A stretch of 64,000 nucleotides of DNA from an uncultured Pseudoxanthomonas sp. (lineage in GTDB: Bacteria; Pseudomonadota; Gammaproteobacteria; Xanthomonadales; Xanthomonadaceae): positions 62,001 through 126,000 of the forward strand of contig CAMLGZ010000006.1 of assembly GCA_946479745.1 (NCBI GenBank). The letters run 5' to 3'. Of the stretch, positions 1 through 11,192 are shown piece after piece. Each line of letters begins with the position of its first letter. Within the stretch, counting starts at the first letter, position 1. The notes beneath the pieces are model-generated. The model was not told where the DNA came from and did no database searches. It was given only the letters and a program-made list of their open reading frames with translations. A program made the position numbers and the translations under genes.

Positions 1-1
1 G

Positions 2-955
2 CCGCGCCTGTTGAAGTTGCGGCGCCAGTTCCGCGATCGCGCGCTCGCCTGGAAGCCCGATGTGTTCATCGGCATCGACGCGCCGGATTTCAATCTGGGG
101 GTGGAGCGTTGGCTGAAGCAGCGCGGAGTGCGCACCGTGCATTACGTCAGTCCGTCGATATGGGCCTGGCGCGAAAAGCGAGCGCAGAAGATCGGCGCCA
201 GCGCGGACCTGGTGCTGTGCCTGTTTCCGATGGAGCCGCCGATCTATGCGCGCCATGGCATCGATGCGCGTTTCGTCGGCCACCCGATGGCCGACGAAAT
301 GCCGGTCGAGCCCGACCAGGGCGCCGCGCGCGAATCGCTCGGTTTGCACGCCTACACGCCGGTCCTGGCGGTGTTGCCTGGCAGTCGGCTGGGAGAGATC
401 GGAAGGCTCGGCAAGATTTTCCTGGAGGCGGCGCGAATCGTTTCCCAATCCGTTCCGTATCTGCAGGTCGTGGTGCCTGCGGCCAATTCCGCCTGCGCGG
501 ACGCACTGCGGCCGTTGATCTCCGAAGCCGGATTCGCGGCGCCGCCGGTACTTGCCGATGGCCGCGCGCGCGAGGCGATGGTGGCGGCCGACGTGGTGCT
601 GCTGGCCTCCGGCACCGCCACGCTCGAGGCGATGCTGGCCAAGCGCGCGATGGTGGTCGGGTACAAAGTGGCGCCGCTGACCTACCGCATCGTCAAAGCG
701 TTCGGGATGCTGAAAGTGGATCGCTACGCGCTTCCCAACGTGCTGGCCGGCAGCGACGTGGCGCCGGAACTGATGCAGGACGAGTGCACGCCGGAAAATC
801 TGGCTGCGGCGGTGTTGAACCAGTTCCAGCACCCGGAAATCACCGGCGCGCTGCAGCCGCGTTACCGCGAGATACACGAAACGCTGCGCCGGGATGCGTC
901 GGCGCGCGCAGCCGAGGCCATCGCCGGGTTGCTGCCGAAGGACGCCGGGCCATGA
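2..955 (+). CDS. lpxB: Lipid-A-disaccharide synthase, 5' end cut by window edge
   Basis: LpxB (glycosyltransferase family 19) joins UDP-2,3-diacylglucosamine to lipid X to make the lipid A disaccharide at the inner membrane. About 317 C-terminal residues are visible and the reading frame is open to the left edge, so the first ~60-70 residues lie outside. Family features seen are [30 protein letters not shown] and the donor-binding stretch [11 protein letters not shown]. The stop overlaps the start of rnhB in an ATGA, so the two are translationally coupled. The lpxB-rnhB-dnaE-accA order matches that in E. coli. Confidence 0.97.
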   Translation, partial: PRLLKLRRQFRDRALAWKPDVFIGIDAPDFNLGVERWLKQRGVRTVHYVSPSIWAWREKRAQKIGASADLVLCLFPMEPPIYARHGIDARFVGHPMADEMPVEPDQGAARESLGLHAYTPVLAVLPGSRLGEIGRLGKIFLEAARIVSQSVPYLQVVVPAANSACADALRPLISEAGFAAPPVLADGRAREAMVAADVVLLASGTATLEAMLAKRAMVVGYKVAPLTYRIVKAFGMLKVDRYALPNVLAGSDVAPELMQDECTPENLAAAVLNQFQHPEITGALQPRYREIHETLRRDASARAAEAIAGLLPKDAGP

Positions 956-1614
956 ACCAGCATCCGCTCGATTTTCCTGCGGCCCCCGGCATCGCCGGCC
1001 CGCTGTCCGTCCCCCTGCTCGTCGCCGGCGTGGACGAAGCCGGCCGCGGCCCGCTGGCTGGACCGGTCGCAGTGGCGGCGGTGGTGTTCGACCCCGCGCG
1101 TCCGCGCATCAACGGACTGGACGACTCCAAACAGCTGAATGCCGCGCGCCGTGAAGTGCTGTATTCGCGCATCGTCGAACGCGCGCTGGCCTGGCATGTG
1201 GTGCTGGTGGAAGTCGAAGAAATCGACCGTCTCAACATCTACCAGGCGACCATGCTGGGCATGCGCCTGGCGGTGGAAGGCGTGGCCCATGTCGCCGGAC
1301 TTGCGCGCATCGACGGCAACGCATTGCCGAAGGGTCTTCCCTGCCGCGCGGAAACCCTGATCGGGGGAGACCGCTTGGATCGCGCGATCATGGCTGCCTC
1401 CATCGTGGCCAAGGTCACCCGCGACCGACTCATGAAGCAGTTGCATGAGCAGCACCCGCAGTACGGATTCGACGTGCACAAAGGTTATTCGACGCCGTCC
1501 CATCTGGCCGCACTGGCCCAGCATGGCCCCTGCCCGCACCACCGCCGGAGTTTCGCCCCGGTCCGGCGCGCGCTGGGCGAAGAAACGCCGGCACAGGCCG
1601 AAGTTCTGACCTGA
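952..1614 (+). CDS. rnhB: Ribonuclease HII
   Basis: RNase HII cleaves the RNA strand of RNA/DNA hybrids and nicks at single misincorporated ribonucleotides. The 220-residue product has the family signature [14 protein letters not shown] near residue 24, which carries the first Asp-Glu of the metal site, then DSKQL and a late [21 protein letters not shown] region. The start was taken at the ATG that overlaps the lpxB stop (ATGA). A much longer upstream reading of the same frame is only lpxB read out of frame. Length is normal for the family. Confidence 0.97.
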   Translation: MNQHPLDFPAAPGIAGPLSVPLLVAGVDEAGRGPLAGPVAVAAVVFDPARPRINGLDDSKQLNAARREVLYSRIVERALAWHVVLVEVEEIDRLNIYQATMLGMRLAVEGVAHVAGLARIDGNALPKGLPCRAETLIGGDRLDRAIMAASIVAKVTRDRLMKQLHEQHPQYGFDVHKGYSTPSHLAALAQHGPCPHHRRSFAPVRRALGEETPAQAEVLT

Positions 1615-1698
1615 GGCATTCCGCGGACCACGCGCGGCGGGCGTTCGGGCCTGTCAAGCCTTGTTCCACTACACCCCTCCCGCTACCCTGCTAGCGGT

Positions 1699-4600
1699 AT
1701 GTCCTCGCGCTTCATCCACCTCCACCTGCACACCGAATTCTCGCTCGCGGATTCGACCATCCGCGTGCCCGAAAAACCGGAAGAAGCGCGGCCGGACAAG
1801 GCCAAACGGCCCAACCTGCTGAGCCGCGCGGTGGAAATGAGACTGCCCGCGCTGGCGGTGACCGACCGCAACAACCTGTTTGCGCTGGTCAAGTTCTACA
1901 AGGCCGCCGAATCGGTGGGCATCAAGCCCATCGCCGGCGCCGACCTGAGCATCGTCGACGGCAAGGAAAGCCCCTGGCAGCTGACGTTGCTATGCCGCGA
2001 CCATACCGGCTACCTGTCGCTGTCGCGGCTGCTGACGCGCGCCTGGATGGAAGGCCACCACACCGACGGCGTGGCCATCGCGCCGGAATGGCTGCGCGAG
2101 GACTGCGAAGGTCTGTTCGCCATCGCCGGCCGCCACAGTTACGCCGGACGGCTGGCCGCAGGCGGGCGCCACGAACTCGCCGAACAGCATCTTGCCGATC
2201 TGCAGCGCAGCTTCGGCGAAAACCTGCATCTCGAAATCACGCGTACCCAACGCGAAGGCGAAGACGCGTTCAATGCCTTCGCCCTGCATGCTGCCGCCGC
2301 GCGCGGACTTCCGGTCATCGCCAGCAACGATGTGCGTTTCCTGGATCGCGACGGCTACGACGCGCATGAAGCCCGCGTGTGCATTTCCACCGGCCGCGTG
2401 CTGGACGATCCCAAGCGTCCGCGCGAATACAGCCCCGAGCAATACCTGAAATCGCCCGATGAGATGGCCGCGTTGTTTGCGGATGTGCCCGATGCGATCG
2501 ACAACACCTATGCGCTGGCGCAGCGCTGCAATCTGGAACTGACGCTGGGCCAATACGCCCTGCCGGCCTACCCGGTGCCCAGCGACGAAACTCTGGACAG
2601 CTGGATCCGCAGTCAGTCGCACGCGGGCCTGGAGGAGCGCCTGCGCAGGAACCCGCTGGCCGACGGACACAGCGCCGACGACTACCGCGCGCGCCTGGAC
2701 CTGGAAGTCGACGTCATCGTGCGCATGGGATTCCCCGGCTACTTCCTGATCGTGGCCGACTTCATCAACTGGGCCAAGCAGCACGGCATCCCGGTGGGTC
2801 CCGGCCGCGGTTCCGGCGCCGGCTCGCTGGTGGCGTGGGCGCTGGGCATCACCGATCTGGATCCGCTGCCCTACGGCTTGCTGTTCGAGCGCTTCCTCAA
2901 CCCCGAACGCGTGTCGATGCCCGACTTCGACATCGACTTCTGCATGGACCGCCGCGACGAGGTCATCGACTACGTCGCACGCAAATACGGCCGCGACCGG
3001 GTCAGCCAGATCATTACCTACGGCACCATGGCGGCCAAGGCCGTGGTGCGAGACACCGGCCGCGTACTGGGCTTCCCCTACGGCCTGGTGGACGGCATCG
3101 CCAAGCTCATTCCCAATATCCTGGGTGTGACCTTGAAAGACGCGATGGGCGAAGGCGACAGCAGTATGGTGTCGCAGGAACTGATCGACCGTTATCGCGA
3201 CGAAGACGACGTGCGCGATCTGATGGACCTGGCGCGGCAACTGGAAGACCTGACCCGCAACGCCGGCAAGCACGCAGGTGGCGTGGTGATTGCGCCTTCG
3301 CCGTTGTCGGACTTCTGCCCGCTGTTCGCCGAACACGACGTCGAGGGCCGCGGCAAGTCGCCGGTGACCCAGTTCGACAAGGACGACGTGGAAGCGGTCG
3401 GTCTGGTGAAGTTCGACTTCCTGGGCCTGCGCACGCTGACCATCATCGATTGGGCGGTGAAGGCGATCAACGTGCGCCGCCAGTCCCTGGGCGAGGCGCC
3501 GATGGACATCTCGGCGCTTCCGCTGGACGACGCGGCCACCTACGAGCGCGTGTTCTCCACCGGCGACACCGGCGCGGTGTTCCAGTTCGAATCGCGCGGC
3601 ATGCGCGAGTTGCTCAAACGCGCCAAACCCGACCGCTTCGAAGACCTCATTGCCCTGGTCTCGCTGTACCGTCCGGGCCCGATGGATCTGATTCCTTCCT
3701 TCATCGAACGCAAGCATGGGCGCGAGCCCGTGGAGTATCCGGATACACGCGTGGAGCCGGTGCTGCGCGACACCTACGGCATCATGGTGTATCAGGAGCA
3801 GGTCATGCAGATGGCGCAGATCGTCGGCGGTTACTCGCTGGGCGGCGCCGATCTGCTGCGCCGCGCGATGGGCAAGAAGAACCCGGCGGAAATGGCCAAG
3901 CACCGCGAGATCTTCCGCGAAGGCGCCGGCAACAACGACATCGACGCGCGCAAGGCCGATTCCATCTTCGACCTGATGGAGAAGTTCGCCGGCTACGGCT
4001 TCAACAAGTCGCACGCCGCCGCCTACGCGCTGGTGTCCTACCAGACCGCGTGGCTGAAGACGCACTACCCGGCCGAGTTCATGGCTGCGGTGCTGTCTTC
4101 GGACATGGACAACACCGACAAGGTGGTGGGGTTCCTGGATGAATGCCGCACGCTGAAACTCGAGGTGCTGCCGCCGGAAGTCGGCTCGTCGGAGTACATG
4201 TTCGTAGCCACCGACACGCGCACCGTGCGCTACGGGCTGGGTGCGATCAAGGGCGTGGGGCGGGGCGCTTGCGAAGCCATTTCGGCCGAACGCGCCAGCA
4301 GCGGCGCTTTCCACGATCTGCTGGATTTCTGCAAGCGCGTGGATTCGTCCAAACTCAATCGCCGCGCGCTGGAAGCTCTTGTCAACGCGGGCGCACTGGA
4401 CGCGCTGGGCAAGAATCGCGCTTCGCTGATGCTGCAACTTCCGGAAGTGGTGAAAGCCACCGATCAGTTGGCGAGGGAACGCGACGCCGGCCAGGTCTCC
4501 CTGTTCGGCGGCGGCGACGCGGCGCCTGCGCTCGAAGTGCTGCTGACCGAAGTGGACGAATGGCCGCTGTCGCAGAAACTGACGGGCGAACGCGAGACCC

Positions 4601-5256
4601 TGGGCCACTACCTGAGCGGACATCCGCTGGATCCCTACCGCGACGATCTGCGCTCGTTGGTCGGCACCGACCTGGGCGAGCTGGACAAGTTGTGGAGCGG
4701 CGCGCCGCAGGCCGAGAAGAAAGGCTGGCGTCCGGAAGTGGGTGTGGTCATCGCCGGGCAAGTGGTCGCCTTGCGCCGCAAGGGCGACAGCCAGGTATTC
4801 GTGCAGTTGGAGGACGGCCGCGGCCGCATCGAATGCAGCGTGTTCGCCGAGGCTTACACGCAGCTGGCCCCACTGCTGACCCGCGACCGCATCCTGATCG
4901 TTCAGGGCGGCTTGCGCGAGGACGAGTTCAGCGGCGGCTTCAGCCTGCGCGTGCGCCAGTGCTGGGACTACGCGCAGCTCTGCTCCAGCCATGCCCAGCG
5001 TCTGTCGCTGCGGCTGGACATGCGCGTGCCGGGGCTGTGGGACCGCATCGACGCCCTGCTGGCCAAACACCGTCCGGGAGCGACCCCCCTGCGCCTGGAC
5101 CTGTTGCTGAAGTCCGGCGAACGCGGCGTGGCGGGCGTGCTGGATTTGAACGGGCCCAAGTCGGTGCGCGTGGATACGGAGCTGCTGGACGCGCTGAGGG
5201 CGCATCCGGGGGTGCGGACAGTGAAGGTGGCTATCTCGAGGCCTTGGGCGAATTGA
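1699..5256 (+). CDS. dnaE: DNA polymerase III alpha subunit
   Basis: Replicative polymerase of 1185 residues. It begins with a PHP domain (HLHLHTEFS at residues 7-15). The polymerase core has the catalytic Asp pair in PDFDID (D409 and D411) and the third Asp in KFDFLGLRTL (D573), matching E. coli D401/D403/D555. A helix-hairpin-helix region and an OB-fold near residues 1010-1090 follow. QVSLF at residue 932 looks like a beta-clamp-binding motif. The spacing from rnhB is 84 bases. holA, encoding the clamp-loader delta subunit, is also in this window at 28.2-29.2 kb. Confidence 0.98.
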   Translation: MSSRFIHLHLHTEFSLADSTIRVPEKPEEARPDKAKRPNLLSRAVEMRLPALAVTDRNNLFALVKFYKAAESVGIKPIAGADLSIVDGKESPWQLTLLCRDHTGYLSLSRLLTRAWMEGHHTDGVAIAPEWLREDCEGLFAIAGRHSYAGRLAAGGRHELAEQHLADLQRSFGENLHLEITRTQREGEDAFNAFALHAAAARGLPVIASNDVRFLDRDGYDAHEARVCISTGRVLDDPKRPREYSPEQYLKSPDEMAALFADVPDAIDNTYALAQRCNLELTLGQYALPAYPVPSDETLDSWIRSQSHAGLEERLRRNPLADGHSADDYRARLDLEVDVIVRMGFPGYFLIVADFINWAKQHGIPVGPGRGSGAGSLVAWALGITDLDPLPYGLLFERFLNPERVSMPDFDIDFCMDRRDEVIDYVARKYGRDRVSQIITYGTMAAKAVVRDTGRVLGFPYGLVDGIAKLIPNILGVTLKDAMGEGDSSMVSQELIDRYRDEDDVRDLMDLARQLEDLTRNAGKHAGGVVIAPSPLSDFCPLFAEHDVEGRGKSPVTQFDKDDVEAVGLVKFDFLGLRTLTIIDWAVKAINVRRQSLGEAPMDISALPLDDAATYERVFSTGDTGAVFQFESRGMRELLKRAKPDRFEDLIALVSLYRPGPMDLIPSFIERKHGREPVEYPDTRVEPVLRDTYGIMVYQEQVMQMAQIVGGYSLGGADLLRRAMGKKNPAEMAKHREIFREGAGNNDIDARKADSIFDLMEKFAGYGFNKSHAAAYALVSYQTAWLKTHYPAEFMAAVLSSDMDNTDKVVGFLDECRTLKLEVLPPEVGSSEYMFVATDTRTVRYGLGAIKGVGRGACEAISAERASSGAFHDLLDFCKRVDSSKLNRRALEALVNAGALDALGKNRASLMLQLPEVVKATDQLARERDAGQVSLFGGGDAAPALEVLLTEVDEWPLSQKLTGERETLGHYLSGHPLDPYRDDLRSLVGTDLGELDKLWSGAPQAEKKGWRPEVGVVIAGQVVALRRKGDSQVFVQLEDGRGRIECSVFAEAYTQLAPLLTRDRILIVQGGLREDEFSGGFSLRVRQCWDYAQLCSSHAQRLSLRLDMRVPGLWDRIDALLAKHRPGATPLRLDLLLKSGERGVAGVLDLNGPKSVRVDTELLDALRAHPGVRTVKVAISRPWAN

Positions 5257-5262
5257 GGTGTT

Positions 5263-5422
5263 CCTTCTCCCACCGGGAGAAGGTGCCCGGAGGGCGGATG
5301 AGGGAGTGGATTCTCAGATCGCAGGACAACTTTGGCGCGGATGGCTCCTTCCCTCATACCCCAAGGGTACTTCCTGCGGGGCGTCCGTCGCTTCGCGCCA
5401 CCTTCTCCCGATGGTAGAAGGA
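5263..5422. repeat. Paired CCTTCTCCC..GGGAGAAGG repeat (REP-like)
   Basis: The 250-base gap between dnaE and accA holds two inverted copies of a hairpin repeat (CCTTCTCCCaccGGGAGAAGG at the left, a decayed copy at the right). They are joined by the characteristic GGATGAGGGAG / TCCCTCAT arms. Related pairs lie at 16.4-16.7 and 18.2-18.3 kb. It probably folds into a long cruciform or RNA hairpin. Confidence 0.85.
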
Positions 5423-5506
5423 AAAGCACTGGCGCCCTACCCACCCGTACGGGCTCCCGACCCCGCTTCGGCTAAACTCCCCTCCTTTCCGGTCCGCAGT
5501 CCATAA

Positions 5507-6466
<960 letters not shown>

Positions 6467-6480
6467 CGTTTCTCGGCTCC

Positions 6481-6555
6481 TGTAGGAGCGACGCAAGTCG
6501 CGAAGCCCGTAACCATTCAATTCTCCATGGCTTCGCGACTCGCGTCGCTCCTACA
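6481..6555. repeat. Paired GTAGGAGCGACG..GTCGCGA repeat
   Basis: TGTAGGAGCGACGCAAGTCG on the left is mirrored by CGCGTCGCTCCTACA on the right around a short spacer. This is the commonest dimeric REP-like family in the window; other copies are near 7.3, 40.2 and 57.9 kb. Confidence 0.9.
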
Positions 6556-6584
6556 AATCTTCATCGCGCACGACGTCGGCCTTC

Positions 6585-7334
6585 ATGAACCCACTCTTCA
6601 TCCTCTCCATCGCCCTTCAGATCGCGTGCTGCGTCCACGTCGTCCGCACCGGCCGGCCGTTGTACTGGATCTTTATTCTGCTGGTGTTCCCGTTTCTTGG
6701 AATGCTGATCTATTTCATCGCCGAGATATTGCCCGGCATGCGCAACGATCCGAGCGCGCGGCGCGTGGTGCGAAAGGTCGCCGCGAAGATCGATCCCGAA
6801 CGCGAAAAACGCCACGCCAGCCGCCAGTTCGGACTTTCCGACACGCAGATGAACCGGCGCCGTCTGGCGGAGGAAAGCCTGGCGAGCGGCGACTTCCAGC
6901 AGGCGGCCGAGCTTTACAAGGGTGCGCTCAAGGGTCTTTACGAAACCGACCCGGAAACGATGACGGGGTTGGCGAAGGCGCAGTTCGGCCTGGGCCAGCC
7001 GCAACAGGCGCGGCAGACGCTGGATGCGCTGATCGCGGCCAATCCCGACTACCGGTCCAAGGATGGGCATCTGCTCTACGCGCGCACGGTCGAAGCCAGC
7101 GGCGATGTACCGGCCGCGCTGCACGAATACGAGAATGTAGTGCAGGGATATCCCGGGGAAGAAGCGCGGGCGCGCTACGGCTCGTTGCTGGTACGCCATG
7201 GCGACACGGTCAAGGCCAAGGAAATATTCAACGAAATACTGACCCGCTCGGCCGCATCGCCCAAGTACTACCAGCGCGAACAACGCGAGTGGATCGATGT
7301 CGCCCGGCGCGAGTTGGCCGCCTTGCGTTCGTAG
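6585..7334 (+). CDS. Membrane-anchored tetratricopeptide repeat protein
   Basis: A 249-residue protein with two hydrophobic segments at the N-terminus (about residues 3-18 and 26-48) resembling a PLDc_N-type hairpin. A charged linker and several TPR-like helical pairs follow from about residue 85, e.g. RLAEESLASGDFQQAAELY and ALHEYENVVQGYPGEEARARYG. The cytoplasmic TPR part is probably a protein-binding scaffold; the partner is unknown. The stop codon TAG is the TAG of a TAGGAGCGACG repeat, so the C-terminus is set by the repeat element. No convincing ribosome-binding site was seen. Confidence 0.85.
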   Translation: MNPLFILSIALQIACCVHVVRTGRPLYWIFILLVFPFLGMLIYFIAEILPGMRNDPSARRVVRKVAAKIDPEREKRHASRQFGLSDTQMNRRRLAEESLASGDFQQAAELYKGALKGLYETDPETMTGLAKAQFGLGQPQQARQTLDALIAANPDYRSKDGHLLYARTVEASGDVPAALHEYENVVQGYPGEEARARYGSLLVRHGDTVKAKEIFNEILTRSAASPKYYQREQREWIDVARRELAALRS

Positions 7335-7446
7335 GAGCGACGTGAGTCGCGAAACCGAGGCACGGTGAAAGAGTGTCTATTCGCGACTTGCATCGCTCCT
7401 ACGACGGGACGCTTCGCTTCGTAAAGGCGACTTGAGTCGCGAAACG
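7331..7446. repeat. GTAGGAGCGACG repeat pair plus a third decayed copy
   Basis: GTAGGAGCGACGTGAGTCGCG is followed by the inverted copy CGCGACTTGCATCGCTCCTAC ending at 7403. A degraded third unit, GTAAAGGCGACTTGAGTCGC, starts at 7421. It sits between the convergent TPR and oxidoreductase genes and supplies the TPR gene's stop codon. Confidence 0.9.
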
Positions 7447-7452
7447 GTTGCT

Positions 7453-8511
7453 TCACCAGGCACGTTGATATTGCAGCGGCACTTCGATTTCCACCCCAAG
7501 CGCCTTGGCGGCGCGGCGGGGCCAGTAGGGATCTCGCAGTTCCTCGCGCGCCAGCAAGACCACGTCGGCTTGGCCACCCGCGACGATGGCTTCGGCCTGC
7601 TGCGGTTCGGTGATCAGCCCCACCGCGCCGGTGGCGATGCCGGCTTCGCTGCGCACGCGCGTAGCGAAATCCACCTGGTAGCCCGGACCGACGGGAATCT
7701 TCACTCCCGGCACCAATCCGCCGCTGGATACGTCCACCAGATCCACGCCCAGTCCGGATAATCCGCGAGACAATTCGATGCTTTGTTCGATGTCCCAGCC
7801 ACCCTCGGCCCAGTCGGTAGCGGAGATGCGCACCCACAGCGGATATTTTTCCGGCCATACCTCGCGCAATGCAATGAGGACTTCGCGAGCCAGTCGCACA
7901 CGGTTTTCGAAGCTTCCGCCCCAGCGGTCGTTGCGCCGATTGGATAGCGGAGAAAGGAACTGGTGCAGCAGGTATCCATGCGCCGCGTGCAGTTCTATCA
8001 ACTGGAAACCGGCGTCCAGGGCACGCACCGCCGCTGCACGAAAGTCGGCGACCACCTTCGAGATTCCCGTTTCGTCCAACGCCTGCGGAAACGGATAGTC
8101 GTCGCTGAAAGCCAAGGCCGAAGGCGCCACCGGTTGCCAGCCACCGTCCGCGATCGCTACTGCCTTGCCGCCTTTCCATGGCTCGGCCGTGCTGGCCTTG
8201 CGCCCGGCATGCGCGAGCTGCGTGCCGGCAATCGCGCCCTGCCCGCGAATGAAAGCCGCGATCCGCGACCAGGCCTGCGCCTGGGTATCGTTCCAGAAGC
8301 CCGCATCGACGGGCGAAATACGGCCCTCGGCGGAAACCGCGGCGGCTTCGGTGATGACCGCCGAAGCGCCGCCGACCGCGCGGCTGCCCAGATGGGCCAG
8401 ATGCCACTCGCCGGGGACCCCATCGGGCAGCGAGTACTGGCACATCGGCGAAACCACGACACGGTTGCGCAGCGTCAGCGAACGCTGACGGAAAGGTTCG
8501 AACAACGTCAT
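7453..8511 (-). CDS. namA: NADH:flavin oxidoreductase, old yellow enzyme (YqjM/NamA type)
   Basis: An FMN-dependent ene-reductase that reduces activated C=C bonds of enones and related xenobiotics. The start is the ATG at 8511, giving the family-typical MTLFEPFRQRSLTLRNR; an in-frame extension to 8589 lacks homology. The 352 residues form a TIM barrel, with VVSPMCQYS carrying the Cys that tunes FMN in this subclass. HAGRKAS, the substrate/flavin-binding HAAHGYLLHQFLSPLSNRR and DVSSGG follow. The physiological substrate is unknown. It is transcribed towards the TPR gene and stands alone. Confidence 0.93.
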   Translation of the reverse strand: MTLFEPFRQRSLTLRNRVVVSPMCQYSLPDGVPGEWHLAHLGSRAVGGASAVITEAAAVSAEGRISPVDAGFWNDTQAQAWSRIAAFIRGQGAIAGTQLAHAGRKASTAEPWKGGKAVAIADGGWQPVAPSALAFSDDYPFPQALDETGISKVVADFRAAAVRALDAGFQLIELHAAHGYLLHQFLSPLSNRRNDRWGGSFENRVRLAREVLIALREVWPEKYPLWVRISATDWAEGGWDIEQSIELSRGLSGLGVDLVDVSSGGLVPGVKIPVGPGYQVDFATRVRSEAGIATGAVGLITEPQQAEAIVAGGQADVVLLAREELRDPYWPRRAAKALGVEIEVPLQYQRAW

Positions 8512-8618
8512 GAAAATCGCCTGGGGAACGGCCCTGCAATGTAACCGGGCGCATCGTGCCGCGATGGCACCGGCCATGGATCGCTGCATGTCACTGGCGC
8601 AACCGCTAGCATGCGCAC

Positions 8619-9929
8619 ATGACCGCCGCCGACCCTACCGCCACTTTGCACGGCGTCCTGCGCAGTACGAGCGCCGCTCCGCTGCTGGTGGGCTTAAGCG
8701 GCGGGCTGGACTCCACGGTACTGCTGCATGCGCTGGCGCAGGATCCGCAGACGCGTGCGCAAGGCCTGCGTGCCGTGCACGTCCATCATGGCCTGCATTC
8801 GTCGGCCGGCAAGTGGGCGAGCCACTGCGCCGAATTCTGCGATGCGCTTGAGGTACCGCTGATCGTGGTCGAAGTCATAGTCGAGCGCGATGGTGGCGAA
8901 GGACTGGAAGCGGCGGCACGCAAGGCCCGCTATGCCGCGTTCGAAAACCTGCTGGAGCCGGACGGGATCCTGATCACCGCCCATCATCGCGACGACCAGG
9001 CGGAAACCTTCCTGCTGCGCGCGCTACGCGGATCCGGGCCGGATGGATTGGCGGCGATGCGGCCATGGCGGAAATTCGCTGCGGGAAAACACTGGCGCCC
9101 CCTGCTGGACACCCCACGAAGCGAACTGCTCGCTTACGCGAACCAGCACGGCCTGGCCTGGCTGGAAGATCCCAGCAACGAAGACCTGCGCCACGACCGC
9201 AATTTCCTGCGTCAGCGCGTGCTGCCGCTGCTGCGCGAACGCTGGCCGCAGGTCGATGCCGCCTTCACCCGCAGCGCGGTGCTGAGTGCCGATGCCGTCG
9301 AACTGCTGGAGCGGGAGGACGCCTTGGCGCTGGCGATGGCCCGCACGGCTGATCCGCGCGCGCTTTCGGTAACGGCGCTGCTGGAACTGCCGGCGACGCG
9401 GCGCGCGCGCGCGTTGCGCCGTTGGATCGATGAACTCGGTCTCCCGCCGCTGCCTGGCGAAGGCGTTGAGCAGATCGAGACCGACTTGCTTCCTGCACGC
9501 GCCGATGCCCAGGCACGCTTCGAATGGCGCGACGGGGTAATCGAACGCTGGCGCGACCTGCTGCATGCGCAACGGCGGCGCGAACCGTTGCCGGTCGAGT
9601 GGAACGCGGAATGGAACGGACAGGAGCCGCTGCCGCTGCCGGGCGGAGATCTGCTGCGACTGGAGGGCGTGGCCGCATTTCCTTCGCCCTTGCGCGTGTT
9701 CGCACGCCAGGGCGGAGAGCGCATCGCCCTGCCCGGCCGTGCGAATTCGCATACGCTCAAGAACCTGCTGCAGGAACTCGGCGTGCCGCCCTGGGAACGG
9801 GAGGCTCTGCCCTTGCTGTCCAATGAGTCAGGCGAGCTGGTGGCGATCGCGGACCTGGCTTATTCCGCCGGTTTCGATACATGGCTGCGCGAGGCGGGCG
9901 CGCGCCTGCACTGGGCGCGCCAACCATGA
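8619..9929 (+). CDS. tilS: tRNA(Ile)-lysidine synthase
   Basis: TilS converts C34 of the CAU-anticodon tRNA-Ile to lysidine so that it reads AUA. The PP-loop ATP pyrophosphatase motif SGGLDS is at residues 27-32, followed by HVHHGLH and ITAHHRDDQAETFLLRALRGSG. A TilS central domain and a C-terminal substrate-binding domain complete the 436 residues. It is divergent from namA across about 107 bases. In E. coli tilS is also near accA and dnaE. Confidence 0.96.
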   Translation: MTAADPTATLHGVLRSTSAAPLLVGLSGGLDSTVLLHALAQDPQTRAQGLRAVHVHHGLHSSAGKWASHCAEFCDALEVPLIVVEVIVERDGGEGLEAAARKARYAAFENLLEPDGILITAHHRDDQAETFLLRALRGSGPDGLAAMRPWRKFAAGKHWRPLLDTPRSELLAYANQHGLAWLEDPSNEDLRHDRNFLRQRVLPLLRERWPQVDAAFTRSAVLSADAVELLEREDALALAMARTADPRALSVTALLELPATRRARALRRWIDELGLPPLPGEGVEQIETDLLPARADAQARFEWRDGVIERWRDLLHAQRRREPLPVEWNAEWNGQEPLPLPGGDLLRLEGVAAFPSPLRVFARQGGERIALPGRANSHTLKNLLQELGVPPWEREALPLLSNESGELVAIADLAYSAGFDTWLREAGARLHWARQP

Positions 9930-9974
9930 ACGACCTGCATTGACCTATTCCCCCCGCATCCCCAAACTTCCCCC

Positions 9975-10244
9975 ATGCCACGCAAACCCGCCACCGAAGC
10001 CCCCGCAGCCTCCCCCGTCGCCCATTTCGAGCAGTCGCTGGACGAGCTGGAACTGCTGGTCGAGAAAATGGAACAGGGCGAGATGAGCCTGGAAGAGTCG
10101 CTGGCCGCGTACGAGCGCGGCGTGAGCCTGTACCGGCGTTGCCAGGCCGCATTGGAACAGGCCGAGCTGCGTGTGCGCCTGCTCAGCGATCCGGAGCAAC
10201 CCGACGCGGCCGAACCCTTTGCGCCGCTGCCCGATGGAAACTGA
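9975..10244 (+). CDS. xseB: Exodeoxyribonuclease VII small subunit
   Basis: An 89-residue protein with the XseB helical hairpin [42 protein letters not shown]. XseB subunits wrap XseA to form exonuclease VII, which degrades single-stranded DNA. Its last 11 bases overlap the ispA start, the conserved xseB-ispA arrangement of proteobacteria. xseA is not in the window. Confidence 0.96.
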   Translation: MPRKPATEAPAASPVAHFEQSLDELELLVEKMEQGEMSLEESLAAYERGVSLYRRCQAALEQAELRVRLLSDPEQPDAAEPFAPLPDGN

Positions 10245-11112
10245 AGCCCCGTTCCTGCGCTGGGCCCAACGCGTCGAAACCGCTCTAGGCCAAGCCCTGC
10301 CCTCGGCCTCGATTCCTCCGCAACGCCTGCACGCAGCCATGCGCCACGCGGTGCTGGGGGGCGGTAAGCGCATACGGCCCTTGCTGGTCTATGCGACAGG
10401 CGCGGTGTTCGGCACCGACGAGCGCTGGCTGGACGCGCCCGCGGCGGCGGTGGAGTTGATCCACGCCTATTCGCTGGTGCACGACGACCTGCCGGCGATG
10501 GACGACGACGCCTTGCGCCGCGGCCGGCCCACCGTGCATGTCGCCTTCGACGAAGCCACTGCGATACTGGCCGGCGATGCGTTGCAGTCCCTGGCTTTCG
10601 AAATACTGGCCGAAGCGCCGGTCGCCTCCGAACTGCGCGTGTCCTGGCTGCGCGCCTTGAGTGTTGCCGCCGGCGCGGGCGGCATGTGCGGCGGGCAGGC
10701 GCTGGATATCGGCGCCACCGGCCAGGTGCAGACGCTTGTCGACCTGGAACGCATGCACCGCCTCAAGACCGGTGCGCTGATCCGGGCCTCGGTGCGCATG
10801 GGGGCGATGGGCGGCAGCATCGATGAAGGCACGCTCAAGTTGCTGGATACCTTCGCCGACGCGCTGGGCCTGGCCTTCCAGGTGCGCGACGACATCCTGG
10901 ACGTGGAATCGAGTTCGGAGCGGCTGGGCAAAACTATCGGCAAGGACGCAGCGCAGGCCAAATCCACCTATCCCGCCCTGTTGGGCATGGACGGCGCGAA
11001 AGCCAAGCTGGTCGAGCTGGACAGGGTCATGCACGATGCGCTGTCGCCTTTCCGCGAACATGCCACCGCGCTGTGGGCGCTGGGCAAGCTGGCCATCCAT
11101 CGCACGCATTAA
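10234..11112 (+). CDS. ispA: Farnesyl diphosphate synthase (polyprenyl synthetase)
   Basis: Condenses isopentenyl diphosphate with DMAPP/GPP to make farnesyl diphosphate for quinones and undecaprenyl phosphate. The start at 10234 gives [15 protein letters not shown] and 292 residues. It has the first aspartate-rich motif in [12 protein letters not shown], the second in FQVRDDILD, and [12 protein letters not shown] for isoprenyl-diphosphate binding. It overlaps the end of xseB. The dxs gene that often follows is absent; a repeat pair and a convergent DUF1501 gene come next. Confidence 0.96.
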   Translation: METEAPFLRWAQRVETALGQALPSASIPPQRLHAAMRHAVLGGGKRIRPLLVYATGAVFGTDERWLDAPAAAVELIHAYSLVHDDLPAMDDDALRRGRPTVHVAFDEATAILAGDALQSLAFEILAEAPVASELRVSWLRALSVAAGAGGMCGGQALDIGATGQVQTLVDLERMHRLKTGALIRASVRMGAMGGSIDEGTLKLLDTFADALGLAFQVRDDILDVESSSERLGKTIGKDAAQAKSTYPALLGMDGAKAKLVELDRVMHDALSPFREHATALWALGKLAIHRTH

Positions 11113-11120
11113 CGCTTTCT

Positions 11121-11192
11121 TGTAGGAGCGGGCCCTGCCCGCGACGAAGCCTTACCGGTAACGCCTGGTCGCGGGCAGAGCCCGCTCCTACA
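11121..11192. repeat. Paired GTAGGAGCGGGC..GCCCGCGA repeat
   Basis: TGTAGGAGCGGGCCCTGCCC and its inverted partner ending GAGCCCGCTCCTACA flank a short spacer between the convergent ispA and DUF1501 genes. It is the GGGC variant of the TAGGAGC family; the other copy is at 38.2 kb. The right arm provides the TAG stop of the DUF1501 gene. Confidence 0.9.

Noticed and set aside
1990..5205. Long antisense open frame of over 1000 codons opposite dnaE
   Set aside because: It is the mirror of dnaE in high-GC codon usage; the product has no recognisable domain and is rich in Gln, His, Arg and Ala, as expected of a shadow frame.
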